The notes beneath the pieces are model-generated. The model was not told the origin of the DNA and made no database searches. It was given only the letters and a program-made list of their open reading frames with translations. A stretch of 48,947 nt of DNA from CBFHND01 sp965657085 (GTDB lineage Bacteria; Pseudomonadota; Alphaproteobacteria; Rhodobacterales; Rhodobacteraceae). This document shows, piece after piece, positions 6,803 to 14,797 of this stretch. Position 1 is the first letter of the stretch, and every line of letters begins with the position of its first letter. The position numbers and the translations under genes are program-made. The stretch lies in assembly GCA_965657085.1 (NCBI GenBank), contig CBFHND010000024.1, positions 1 through 48,947 on the forward strand, given 5' to 3'.

Positions 6803-7939
6803 TCACCCCGCCTTGATCTGCGTGGCGGCCTGGGTGTATCCGCCCGCCGCGCCATCGATGAAATGGACGTGATCGTCGCTCATGATCGAGGGCACGATGC
6901 AGGTCATCATGGCCTCGTCCTGCGTGTGCAGGCCATAGCTCAGAATACCGTCTTGCTGTGCCGCGTCGAGCATGGCGCGCAGGGTTTCGACCGTGCCCGG
7001 ATCGCAATCCAGCGTCATCTTCAGCCCATCATCGAACTTGCGAAAGTCCGCATTGGCCCCGACGGTGCGTTGATAGTCACGCGGATCGAAACCGCCGATC
7101 TTCAGGCCGGTCTTGATCAAAACCCAGGCGATGAATGTCTCAAGCAGGATCTGCCGCCGTCTTTTGGCCAGTGACATCGTGCCATGGCTTGCATGCGCTT
7201 CGAGGATCGCGCCCGGCGGAGGCCACCCGGTGCCCGGCCCTTCGGGCGGAGCCGGATGCCCGGCCCGATCAAGCGCTTTCACGGTTGCCAGCACCCTTGC
7301 GATGACCGCGTCGAAATCCCCGGGATCGGCGCCGTCCTGCTGCTGGATCAGCACGGACAGGATGGTGCCGCTGCTGGCTTTCATATGGCTCCACCGGCAC
7401 GACAACCCCTCCAGATCAGGCTGTGTTCCGGGTTCGGCCGGGGGAAGGTCGTATTGACCCTGTTTCATCTGCGTCTCTGCCCAACTGAGCCCGCCGCCTT
7501 CGAACATGGCATAATCCACGGCGTCCGACGCCTTGTAGCGTGCCACCAATACGTCATGCCCTGCCGCACGAATGTCGGAGACGCGCACCATCGCCACGCG
7601 CAATTGCATGCCGAACTCCGCCTCTGCCCAAGTGCGCACGGCGGCAAGCGCCCTTGAGGCGGTATCCGCATGCGATGGCGCGCAGGCAAAGGCCGCACCA
7701 TCACCGCCGAAGACATAAGGGAAAGCGCGCCCTGCACTGGCATTGATCTGGGCCGAGATCACGGCAGCACCGATCATGTTCACGATCTTGTACTTGCCAT
7801 CGGCAATCGCGCGGGTGGATCCAACGATATCCGATGTGCCGACCCACCAGTCATTCGGCACAGGCGTGTATTTGCTGGAGTGTGCCAGAGAATCGAAAGC
7901 GTCGATCAAGGGCAGACCATCGTAAAACTCTTCAGACAC
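6803..7939 (-). CDS. DUF3095 family protein, cyclase-like
   Basis: 378 aa. The N-terminal half carries DIVGSTRAIADGKYK (Asp37) and PYVFGGDGAAFA (Asp80), arranged like the two metal-binding Asp loops of class III nucleotidyl cyclases or GGDEF relatives. After a linker, a C-terminal half (KRRRQILLETFIAWVLIKTG, YGLHTQDEAMMTC) is typical of DUF3095 proteins. GTG start with AAAGGGG upstream. It is convergent with the aldolase (6-bp gap) and divergent from the MFS gene. Family knowledge: function is unproven, though these proteins are often labelled adenylate cyclase. Nucleotide cyclase or a related nucleotide-binding role is inference from the two Asp loops. Confidence 0.82.
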   Translation of the reverse strand: MSEEFYDGLPLIDAFDSLAHSSKYTPVPNDWWVGTSDIVGSTRAIADGKYKIVNMIGAAVISAQINASAGRAFPYVFGGDGAAFACAPSHADTASRALAAVRTWAEAEFGMQLRVAMVRVSDIRAAGHDVLVARYKASDAVDYAMFEGGGLSWAETQMKQGQYDLPPAEPGTQPDLEGLSCRWSHMKASSGTILSVLIQQQDGADPGDFDAVIARVLATVKALDRAGHPAPPEGPGTGWPPPGAILEAHASHGTMSLAKRRRQILLETFIAWVLIKTGLKIGGFDPRDYQRTVGANADFRKFDDGLKMTLDCDPGTVETLRAMLDAAQQDGILSYGLHTQDEAMMTCIVPSIMSDDHVHFIDGAAGGYTQAATQIKAG

Positions 7940-8054
7940 CTGCGCCCCTTTCGCGACTGTACATTTTTGACGCTAACACCAGCAGAGGCCAGAGCGCAAA
8001 GCCTTGCGCATGGCGGACCTCCGTGCAAGGTGGCCTCAGGGACTTGGGGGGCAC

Positions 8055-9227
8055 ATGAAAACCGGATTGATACTTTTGGCGCTGGCCTATGTGCTCAGCC
8101 AGTTCTTTCGTGCCTTTCTGGCTGTGCTTGCCGGTCCGCTGCAAACCGATCTTGGCGTTGGTCCGGATGATCTGGCCTTTGCGTCGGGGCTTTGGTTTCT
8201 GTCCTTTGCAGCCATGCAGATACCCGTTGGCTGGGCCTTGGACACTTTGGGACCACGCCGCACCTCTGCGGTTTTGATGCTGCTGGGCGCGGGCGGCGGA
8301 TCGGCGCTTTTTGCCGTGGCGACCAGCGCGCTGCATATCAACCTGGCGATGGTGCTGATCGGGATTGGCTGTTCGCCGGTTCTGATGGCGTCCTACTATA
8401 TCTTTGCGCGGGAATTCCCGCCCGTGCAGTTCGCCACGCTGGCCGCGCTGATGATCGGTGTGGGGACGGTGGGCAACCTGATCTCGTCCTATCCCATGGC
8501 GCTGAGCACCGAATTGATCGGCTGGCGCGCGTCGATGGCCGCATTGGCCGGGGCCAGCGCCATTGTCGCCATCGGCGCGTTCTTTACCGTCAAGGACCCT
8601 GCGAAGGTCGAAGGCGGCGGCACCGGGTCGGTGATTGATCTACTGAAGATGCCGGTGGTGTGGCTGATCATTCCGCTGATGTTCGTCAACTATGCCCCTG
8701 CGGGTGCCGTGCGCGGCCTTTGGATCGGGCCATACCTGCGGGATGTGTTCGACCTGAACCAATCGCAGATCGGGCAGGCCACGTTGTTGATGAGCCTTGC
8801 GATGATTGCAGGCGTTGTCATCTACGGCCCGCTGGATCGGCTCTTTGGCAGCCGCAAGTGGGTGGTCTTTGGCGGCAATCTTCTGTCTGCGACCTCTGTT
8901 CTGGCGCTGTGGGCCATGGCCGACGCCAACCTGGTCCTGTCCATTGCATTGATGTGCGCCATCGGCCTTTTCGGAGCTTCCTTTCCCGTGATCATCGCCC
9001 ATGCGCGCAGCTTTTTCCCCGCGCACCTGATGGGGCGGGGCGTGACGTTGATGAACCTTTTCGGGATTGGCGGCGTGGGGGTGATGCAGTTCGCGTCGGG
9101 GCGCATTCATGCGGGCACGCAAGGCGTGGATCCGGTCATGCCGTATACCGCGATCTTCGGGTTCTTCGGCATCACGCTGCTGGTTGGGCTGGCCATCTAT
9201 CTTTTCAGCCGCGACAGCACGACCTGA
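8055..9227 (+). CDS. MFS transporter
   Basis: 390-aa inner-membrane major facilitator with about 12 predicted helices. The loop 2-3 signature appears as GWALDTLGPRRTS and a second-half equivalent as GPLDRLFGSRKWV. Substrate unknown. An in-frame upstream extension is possible, but the ATG at 8055 has GGGGGG just upstream and gives a normal N-terminus (MKTGLILLALAYVLSQFFRA). It is transcribed divergently from the DUF3095 gene and lies 65 bp ahead of asd. Confidence 0.88.
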   Translation: MKTGLILLALAYVLSQFFRAFLAVLAGPLQTDLGVGPDDLAFASGLWFLSFAAMQIPVGWALDTLGPRRTSAVLMLLGAGGGSALFAVATSALHINLAMVLIGIGCSPVLMASYYIFAREFPPVQFATLAALMIGVGTVGNLISSYPMALSTELIGWRASMAALAGASAIVAIGAFFTVKDPAKVEGGGTGSVIDLLKMPVVWLIIPLMFVNYAPAGAVRGLWIGPYLRDVFDLNQSQIGQATLLMSLAMIAGVVIYGPLDRLFGSRKWVVFGGNLLSATSVLALWAMADANLVLSIALMCAIGLFGASFPVIIAHARSFFPAHLMGRGVTLMNLFGIGGVGVMQFASGRIHAGTQGVDPVMPYTAIFGFFGITLLVGLAIYLFSRDSTT

Positions 9228-9292
9228 ATCCGCTTTCCCCTGCGGCCCAAGGGGTATAAGAGACCCCCGCACCCCAATACGGAGATGATGAG

Positions 9293-10315
9293 ATGGGTTA
9301 CCGCGTCGTCGTCGCGGGCGCCACGGGCAACGTGGGCCGCGAAATGCTGAACATTCTGGCCGAGCGCCAGTTTCCGGTGGATGAAATCGCCGTTCTGGCC
9401 AGCCGCAAATCGCTGGGCAGCGAAGTGAGCTTTGGCGACAAGACGCTGACGACGAAGGACCTGGACACGTTCGATTTCACGGGCTGGGATATCGCACTGT
9501 TTGCCATCGGGTCGGATGCGACCAAGGTCTATGCTCCGAAGGCCGCCAAGGCCGGTTGCGTGGTGATCGATAACTCGTCGCTCTACCGCTATGACCCCGA
9601 TGTGCCGCTGATCGTGCCGGAGGTGAACGCGGATGCCATCGAAGGTGTGAAGAACAAGAACATCATCGCCAACCCGAACTGTTCGACAGCGCAGATGGTC
9701 GTGGCCCTGAAACCGCTGCACGACCGTGCGCGGATCAAGCGTGTGGTGGTCAGCACCTATCAATCGGTGTCGGGCGCGGGCAAGGACGGCATTGACGAGC
9801 TGTGGGATCAGACGAAATCGATCTACAACCCCACGGACGACAAACCGGCCAAGAAATTCACCAAGCAGATCGCATTCAACGTGATCCCGCACATCGATGC
9901 CTTCATGGACTCGGGCGAGACCAAGGAAGAGTGGAAGATGGTGGCCGAAACCAAGAAGATCGTGGACCCCGCGATCAAGGTGACGGCGACCTGCGTGCGC
10001 GTGCCGGTGTTCGTGGGCCACTCCGAAGCCGTGAACATCGAGTTCGAAGAGCATCTGGACGAAGACGAGGCGCGCGAAATTCTGCGCACGGCCCCCGGCG
10101 TCATGGTGATCGACAAGCGTGAGGACGGCGGATACGTCACGCCGGTGGAATGTGTTGGCGATTTTGCCACCTTCATCAGCCGCATCCGTCAGGACAGCAC
10201 CATCGACAACGGTCTGAACCTGTGGTGCGTCAGCGACAACCTGCGCAAGGGCGCGGCCCTGAACGCGGTGCAGATCGCCGAAGTGCTGGGCCAGCGGATT
10301 CTGAAAAAGGGTTGA
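9293..10315 (+). CDS. asd: aspartate-semialdehyde dehydrogenase
   Basis: 340-aa cytoplasmic NADPH-dependent enzyme converting aspartyl phosphate to aspartate semialdehyde, the branch point to lysine/diaminopimelate, threonine and methionine. It has a Rossmann start VVVAGATGNVGREML, the catalytic Cys130 in NPNCSTAQM, and SVSGAGKDGIDEL. GGAG lies 8 nt before the ATG. A strong terminator follows at 10346. A TATAAG at about 9255 could be a -10 box but has no good -35. Confidence 0.97.
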   Translation: MGYRVVVAGATGNVGREMLNILAERQFPVDEIAVLASRKSLGSEVSFGDKTLTTKDLDTFDFTGWDIALFAIGSDATKVYAPKAAKAGCVVIDNSSLYRYDPDVPLIVPEVNADAIEGVKNKNIIANPNCSTAQMVVALKPLHDRARIKRVVVSTYQSVSGAGKDGIDELWDQTKSIYNPTDDKPAKKFTKQIAFNVIPHIDAFMDSGETKEEWKMVAETKKIVDPAIKVTATCVRVPVFVGHSEAVNIEFEEHLDEDEAREILRTAPGVMVIDKREDGGYVTPVECVGDFATFISRIRQDSTIDNGLNLWCVSDNLRKGAALNAVQIAEVLGQRILKKG

Positions 10316-10345
10316 GCGCGGCCCAAGGGCTGAGCCAACTTTGAG

Positions 10346-10374
10346 GGGGTGCGGAAACGCGCCCCTTTTCTTTT
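10346..10374 (+). terminator. rho-independent terminator of asd
   Basis: GGGGTGCG (10346-10353), GAAA tetraloop, CGCGCCCC (10358-10365): an 8-bp stem with one T-G wobble, then TTTTCTTTT. It sits 31 bp after the asd stop and ahead of the MuiA-like gene. Confidence 0.92.
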
Positions 10375-10424
10375 GGAGGTCGGGGCGTCACGGTAAAGGG
10401 GTCAATTGGAAAGGTCTCCGTTTC

Positions 10425-12056
10425 ATGCGTTTTGCCATTGCCGCCCTGATGCTGTACCCCGCTGCCGTGCTGGCCGACAGCTTTACCATTGCATCCGCAC
10501 CGACCGCCGTGACGGTCTTTCCCATAGGTGCCGAGATCACCCGCGAGGTGCAGATCGACCTGCCCGCCGGGGCCCACGACATCACCTTGCCGGACGTGCC
10601 GCGGTGGATGGACCCCGCGTTGATCACCGCAACGCTGAGCGGGGCGCGGATCGACAGCGTTTCGCACCGCGACGACCCGGCACCCCGCAGCACGCAGGCG
10701 GACACGCCGCAGGTGGCCGAAGCGCGCGCGGCCTTGCGTGCAGCAGAGGCGGAGCTTGCTGCCCACGAGGACAAGATCGCGGCAGCGCAGATCGTGATCG
10801 ACGCGGCGCGCGCGCAGATGGATTTCCTGACAGGGCTTGGCACGTCCGAAACTTTGCCTGCGGATGTTGAAACACTGCGTGCACTGGCGCAGATGATCGG
10901 GGACCAGTCGCAGGCCTCCAAATTGTCGGCGCAACAGGCATCGATCGAGATTCGCGCGCTGACCCTTGAGAGCGAGGATTTGCAGGAGAACGTGGAAAGG
11001 GCGGAAAACGCTCTGGATGCGTTGTTGACGGCGGACGATGATTTCGCGCGGCTGGTGATCGCGGCCACGGTGGCGCAGGCGGGGACACAGACCCTGACGG
11101 TGCACTACAGGATCGACGAAGCCTATTGGCAGCCTGTTTACAATGCGCGCCTGACCACCGGGGACGCGCCGTCGCTGGTGTTGGAACGCGGGGCGAACGT
11201 CGAACAGGGTACGGGCGAGGATTGGACCGACGTGGCGCTGACCCTGTCGACGGTGCGCCCCAGTGGCCAGTCGGCCCCGTCCGAGGTGCAAAGCCGAGTG
11301 CGCCGGATCGAAGAGCCGGCCAAGCCGGTGGCCAATCTGTCGGCGTCGCGGGTGCAGTCGGAACTGGCGGACAGCGCGGCCCCCATCATCGAAGCGCCCG
11401 TGATTGTCGAAGACAGGTCAATTGCCACGGCCAATCAGGACGGACCGTTCGTGCGGTATGAGTTTCCCACACCCGTAACCGTGGCCAACCGGGCGGATAC
11501 CCTGCGCATCGCGCTGGACGAGGTCACGTTCGACGCTGAAACCTTTGCCCGCGCTGTCCCGTTGGAGGACGAAACCGCCTTTCGCATGGCGCGGTTCACC
11601 AACACATCGGGTGAGCAGCTTTTGGGGGGCACCATGACCAGTTTTGTCGATGGTCAGATGACCGGGCAGAGCCGGATGGCCCCGGTGGCTGCGGGGCAGG
11701 ACGCGACCGTCGCCTTTGGTGCCATAGAAACCCTGCGCCTGTCCCGTGTGCGGCTGGATCGCAACGAGGGCGACCGGGGGATCATCACCCGGTCGAACCA
11801 GATCACCGAAGACGTGCGCATCGACATCGAGAACCTTGGCCCGACAGACTGGCAGGTCGAGGTGGTGGACCGCATCCCGGTGAGCGAGCAGGAAGACCTT
11901 TCCATAGAGTGGTCCGCGGCGCCCGCGCCGAACGAGACATCCTACAAGGACCGCAAGGGCGTATTGCTGTGGACGCTGGACGTGGCGGGGCAATCCACGA
12001 CGTCCATTTCACTGAAAACCGAAGTGTCTTGGCCTGAGGGCATGATCCTGCGCTAA
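10425..12056 (+). CDS. MuiA / DUF4139 family secreted protein
   Basis: 543 aa. The Sec signal peptide is MRFAIAALMLYPAAVLA, cleaved before DSFTIA. Next comes an N-terminal domain (TAVTVFPIGAEITREV, typical of DUF4140), then a long Ala/Glu-rich coiled coil (about 95-215), and then the DUF4139 beta domain (LTVHYRIDEAYWQPVYNARL, GEDWTDVALTLSTVRP). This is the architecture of proteins called mucoidy inhibitor A. The biochemical role is unknown; periplasmic or outer-surface location is inferred. The first ATG of the open frame (10341) lies inside the asd terminator, so the ATG at 10425, which starts the signal peptide, is chosen. Confidence 0.87.
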   Translation: MRFAIAALMLYPAAVLADSFTIASAPTAVTVFPIGAEITREVQIDLPAGAHDITLPDVPRWMDPALITATLSGARIDSVSHRDDPAPRSTQADTPQVAEARAALRAAEAELAAHEDKIAAAQIVIDAARAQMDFLTGLGTSETLPADVETLRALAQMIGDQSQASKLSAQQASIEIRALTLESEDLQENVERAENALDALLTADDDFARLVIAATVAQAGTQTLTVHYRIDEAYWQPVYNARLTTGDAPSLVLERGANVEQGTGEDWTDVALTLSTVRPSGQSAPSEVQSRVRRIEEPAKPVANLSASRVQSELADSAAPIIEAPVIVEDRSIATANQDGPFVRYEFPTPVTVANRADTLRIALDEVTFDAETFARAVPLEDETAFRMARFTNTSGEQLLGGTMTSFVDGQMTGQSRMAPVAAGQDATVAFGAIETLRLSRVRLDRNEGDRGIITRSNQITEDVRIDIENLGPTDWQVEVVDRIPVSEQEDLSIEWSAAPAPNETSYKDRKGVLLWTLDVAGQSTTSISLKTEVSWPEGMILR

Positions 12057-12628
12057 CAATCACATTTGCCCGGAAGGGCACCCAAAGGGTTTGACAGAAG
12101 GTTACGATTTACCGCCTTGGTAAGGTTTCGCGGGCGTGGAACACGAGTATTTTCAATTTTCCATATCTGTTTTTCAGGTAGACCCTTGATTTATCTATAT
12201 AATAATCACTGTTAACGGCCTAAGGCCAATTGGGCCGGATACGGAAAGGGAATCGCAATTTTCCCCTGTCAGGTTGGACGAAGTCGCTGGTCGAGGCAGC
12301 GCGAACAGGGTCGGACTTGCAAAAAGCAAGCAATGGTGACCCGACAGGACATCGCGGATTTCCATGCTGCGAACCTGACGAAACCGGTGCAGCAAAAGCG
12401 CATACGGGCAATTGCCAGCATGGCGCGGCAATTCAAAACAGCACACCAAATGCAAACGGCCTGAATGGCGATCCATTATTGCGGCGTGGTCCCCTTTGGT
12501 GACCCATCGCAGGGCATGGATCATCTGGCATCGCCGGTATGACAGGTCAGGGGTGGCCGGGAGCATACCGCAGTCAGGCGACGTGCATTATTCGGCGGCA
12601 TCCGGGGGGATGCCGCCGATCTTGTTTT
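12057..12628. other. 572-bp stretch with no convincing gene
   Basis: It begins with small inverted repeats after the MuiA stop (TGCCC-GGAA-GGGCA, 12067-12080; ACCC-AAA-GGGT, 12080-12090) without a T-run. An AT-rich patch (about 12140-12215) holds a perfect TATAAT. The rest is moderate GC with codon patterns unlike real genes in all frames; open frames on either strand of up to 123 codons lack an RBS and look random. A 43-codon frame at 12333-12464 is the most protein-like. The stretch ends in a strong plus-strand terminator. Decayed gene or non-coding RNA are both possible. Confidence 0.6.
12333..12464 (+). CDS. possible 43-aa small ORF
   Basis: ATG to TGA, beginning MVTRQDIADFHAANLTKPVQ and containing RIRAIASMARQF, a plausible basic helix. 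Third-position GC is raised but not strongly. There is no ribosome binding site. It may be a remnant of a longer gene or chance. Confidence 0.15.
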   Translation: MVTRQDIADFHAANLTKPVQQKRIRAIASMARQFKTAHQMQTA

Positions 12629-12629
12629 T
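12593..12629 (+). terminator. strong terminator between convergent units
   Basis: CGGCGGCATCC (12593-12603), loop GGGG, GGATGCCGCCG (12608-12618): an 11-bp perfect stem followed by ATCTTGTTTTT on the plus strand. The T-tail orientation serves plus-strand transcription, while the stem could also stop the minus-strand sbtB unit. Confidence 0.85.
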
Positions 12630-12940
12630 CAGAACCGTTCGGCGCGCAGCACTTCGCAGTCGCCCACACTGACCACGCCGATGTGGCGTTCGACAACGTC
12701 GAAAGCGGCTGTCAGCAGCTGGTCAACCTTTTCCGGGCGCACAATGCAGATCACCTGTACCATGCCAGACGCACGGCTGACCTGACCATCGCGGCTCCAG
12801 GTGCCTGAGCGCCCCGACCCACCCAGAACCGGAAGGATCGTGTATCCGGTGACTTCTGCGCTTTCCAAGGCGTCCATCAGCCGGTTTTGCAAGGCGGCTT
12901 CGATCGTGATTTCAACGCGTTTCGCTTGATGTGTTTGCAT
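12629..12940 (-). CDS. sbtB: SbtB-like PII-family regulator
   Basis: 103 aa with the PII ferredoxin-like pattern: RVEITIEAALQNRLMDALESAEVTGYTILPV, a GGSGRSGTW glycine-rich T-loop region, then VQVICIVRPEKVDQLLTAAF and IGVVSVGDCEVL. Cyanobacterial SbtB binds adenine nucleotides, including cAMP, and gates the bicarbonate carrier SbtA. The redox-sensitive C-terminal CxPxxC-type loop of some SbtBs is absent; the chain ends RAERF. It starts 3 nt after the SbtA-like stop with GGAGGA ideally placed, so the two are co-translated. Identity rests on fold pattern and on this pairing. Confidence 0.82.
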   Translation of the reverse strand: MQTHQAKRVEITIEAALQNRLMDALESAEVTGYTILPVLGGSGRSGTWSRDGQVSRASGMVQVICIVRPEKVDQLLTAAFDVVERHIGVVSVGDCEVLRAERF

Positions 12941-12943
12941 GGA

Positions 12944-13927
12944 TCATCCTCCGGTCACGGCATTGGCAACCGCCACATAGAGCGGGATGCCAATGGTCAG
13001 GTTGAAAGGAAATGTTACGCCCAGGGAAAGCGTCAGGTAGATGGCCGGGTCTGCTTCGGGCACGGCCACGCGCATGGCAGCCGGTACAGCGATGTAACTG
13101 GCCGAGGCGCACAGCACCATCAACAGGGCCACACCGCCAACGCTCAGGCCCAGCGCCATACCCGTGGCAAGGCCAAGGCTTGCGCCCACCAGCGGCATCG
13201 TCACCCCGAAAAGCAATGCGCCCGCGCGCAGGGCCGCACCGCTTTGCCGCAGACCCCGTCCCGCGACCAGCCCCATGTCCAGAAGAAACAGGCAGAGCAC
13301 ACCCTTGAAGGGCGCCACGACAAAGCTGTCAATTTCGGCAAGGCCCTCGGACCCCGTCGCCCACCCGATCACGAAAGACCCGACCAACAGAACGATGGAT
13401 CCGTTCAACAGGATTTCGCGCCACAGGCCGCTGTCCATACGCTGATCCGATGACTTGGCGCCCTTCGAGATCAACCAAAGGGCCGACAGGATTGCAGGTG
13501 CCTCCATCGCGGCAGCGACGGCCACCATGTATCCTTCGGAGGCGATGCCGCTGGATTCCAATACGGACGCGGCCGCCACGAAGGTGACAATTGAGATCGA
13601 CCCGTAGTGTGCGGCCACGGCAGCAGCGTTCAGCCTGTCCAGGCCGGTCAAAACCTGAAGCATGGCGAAAGCGATCAACGGCAGGACAGCCGACAGGATG
13701 ATACCCGCCAGAAGGGTCATCCCCAGCTTGGCATCAATGCCATGATCGGCGACGGCCACCCCGCCTTTGAACCCGATGGCAAAGAGCAGATAGATCGACA
13801 TCGCCTTGGCCGCGGCCTCGGGTATCGAAAGATCGGAGCGTGCCAGTGCCGCAGCCAGGCCCAAGGCAAAGGACAGAATGATCGGCGACAGAAGGTTGTC
13901 ACCTGCAAGTGCGAAAATCTGTTCCAT
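12944..13927 (-). CDS. sbtA: SbtA-family sodium-dependent bicarbonate transporter
   Basis: 327-aa inner-membrane protein with about ten helices in two inverted five-helix halves. Matches to SbtA include the first-half FAIGFKGGVAVADHG and AAHYGSISIVTFVAAASVLE segments and the second-half SASYIAVPAAMRVAVPEADP and GIPLYVAVANA. It imports HCO3- with Na+. Start ATG 13927 with GGA 6 nt upstream. Upstream is carbonic anhydrase (60-bp gap); downstream is the PII-like gene. With no RubisCO in view, a role in feeding carboxylases is inferred. Confidence 0.87.
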   Translation of the reverse strand: MEQIFALAGDNLLSPIILSFALGLAAALARSDLSIPEAAAKAMSIYLLFAIGFKGGVAVADHGIDAKLGMTLLAGIILSAVLPLIAFAMLQVLTGLDRLNAAAVAAHYGSISIVTFVAAASVLESSGIASEGYMVAVAAAMEAPAILSALWLISKGAKSSDQRMDSGLWREILLNGSIVLLVGSFVIGWATGSEGLAEIDSFVVAPFKGVLCLFLLDMGLVAGRGLRQSGAALRAGALLFGVTMPLVGASLGLATGMALGLSVGGVALLMVLCASASYIAVPAAMRVAVPEADPAIYLTLSLGVTFPFNLTIGIPLYVAVANAVTGG

Positions 13928-13946
13928 GTATTCCGACCAATTTAAT

Positions 13947-13969
13947 TGAACTTTTGTTCATTTAGTTCA
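13947..13969 (-). promoter_or_regulatory. AT-rich inverted/direct repeat upstream of sbtA
   Basis: TGAAC (13947-13951), TTTT, GTTCA (13956-13960) is a perfect 5-bp palindrome. A third copy, GTTCA (13965-13969), follows at 9-bp spacing. It stands out in the 60-bp gap ahead of sbtA and could be an operator that allows separate control of the transporter. No regulator gene is adjacent. Confidence 0.35.
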
Positions 13970-13987
13970 TTTGGCCGGGAATGGAAG

Positions 13988-14638
13988 TCAAACCGGCTGA
14001 AATTCACCGGCCTCGGGGCTGAAATATTCCAACCCGCCTTCGCCGATCTCCGTCCACAGGCCGTGCAGGCTCAATTCACCCGTCTCGACCCGGTCGGCAA
14101 CAAAGGGAAACGTCATCAAGTTCTCAAGGGATGCGGTCACTGCCAGCTTCTCGAATTTGCGCGCTTGCGTGGCTGGATCGGTTTCGTCTTCGACGAGCAC
14201 ATACTTGGGCCGCAGGATGTCCATCCAACGCCCGACAAAGCTGGTTTTTTCCTCAAGCTCCGGCGCTTTGCCCTGGCACATGTCGATGCACCCCTGAACG
14301 CCGCCACAGCTGGAATGCCCCAACACGACAAGGTGCGCGACCTTCAGAACGGTCACGGCATATTCGACCGCAGCGGAGGTGCCATGGTGGTCGCCATCGG
14401 GTTCATAGGGTGGAACCAGGTTGGCAATATTGCGGTGAATAAAGAATTCGCCCTGATCCGCGCCAAAGATCGACGTGACATGCACCCGGCTGTCGCAGCA
14501 CGAAATCACCATGGCGCGCGGACGCTGACCTTCGGTTGCCAGACGGCGATACCATGCCTGGTTTTCCGCATAGCTGGTGGCTTTCCAGCCCTGGTAACGT
14601 TGCAAAAGATAGTTGGGAAGGGGACGTGCGTGTTTCAT
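13988..14638 (-). CDS. can: beta-carbonic anhydrase
   Basis: 216-aa zinc enzyme interconverting CO2 and bicarbonate. Zinc ligands are seen in SCCDSRVH (Cys, with the Asp-Arg pair) and in GHSSCGGVQGC (His and Cys). IHRNIANLVPP and the AAVEYAVTVLKVAHLVVLGH strand are family-typical. Start: ATG 14638 (MKHARPLPNYLLQRY) matches the family's usual N-terminus; an ATG three codons earlier (14647) is possible. It is first in a minus-strand unit with sbtA and sbtB, implying joint handling of inorganic carbon. Confidence 0.93.
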   Translation of the reverse strand: MKHARPLPNYLLQRYQGWKATSYAENQAWYRRLATEGQRPRAMVISCCDSRVHVTSIFGADQGEFFIHRNIANLVPPYEPDGDHHGTSAAVEYAVTVLKVAHLVVLGHSSCGGVQGCIDMCQGKAPELEEKTSFVGRWMDILRPKYVLVEDETDPATQARKFEKLAVTASLENLMTFPFVADRVETGELSLHGLWTEIGEGGLEYFSPEAGEFQPV

Positions 14639-14732
14639 TTGGCCCATCGAAATTGGATCAGTTCGGCGCTACGCGTACAGAGGTTTGTCCGAAAATTCGA
14701 GAGAAAAGACGCTGTGCGGCCATCGCATTTCA

Positions 14733-14747
14733 ACCTTTTGCAAAGGT
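14733..14747. promoter_or_regulatory. palindrome in the carbonic anhydrase divergent promoter region
   Basis: ACCTTT-TGC-AAAGGT is a perfect 6-bp inverted repeat in the 160-bp gap between the carbonic anhydrase unit (minus) and the HPt-like gene (plus). Operator-like only. Confidence 0.25.
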
Positions 14748-14797
14748 CCGCGTGTCAAAACGGGCACAGCCGTGGGGGCTGAACAAGGGTGAGAGAC

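Larger units (their letters stand above)
12198..12629 (+). ncRNA. candidate non-coding transcript between a perfect -10 box and a terminator
   Basis: TATAAT at 12198-12203 in an AT-rich patch could start a plus-strand transcript near 12210. The terminator at 12593-12629 would end it, giving about 420 nt. No good -35 box is seen at 17 bp. Signature segments of RNase P RNA, SRP RNA or tmRNA were looked for and not found. Weak evidence. Confidence 0.25.

Noticed and set aside
9255..9292. sigma-70 promoter for asd at TATAAG
   Set aside because: No acceptable -35 box at normal spacing; kept only as a remark under asd.
12195..12566. 123-codon minus-strand frame in the gene-poor stretch
   Set aside because: No RBS, scattered Cys/His/Arg and no domain pattern; it looks random and may oppose a plus-strand transcript.
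12210..12629. RNase P RNA, tmRNA or SRP RNA in the gene-poor stretch
   Set aside because: A stretch GGTCAGGGGTGGCCGG recalls SRP RNA, but the conserved GGAAGGAGCAGCC-type core is absent; RNase P and tmRNA signatures were not found either.
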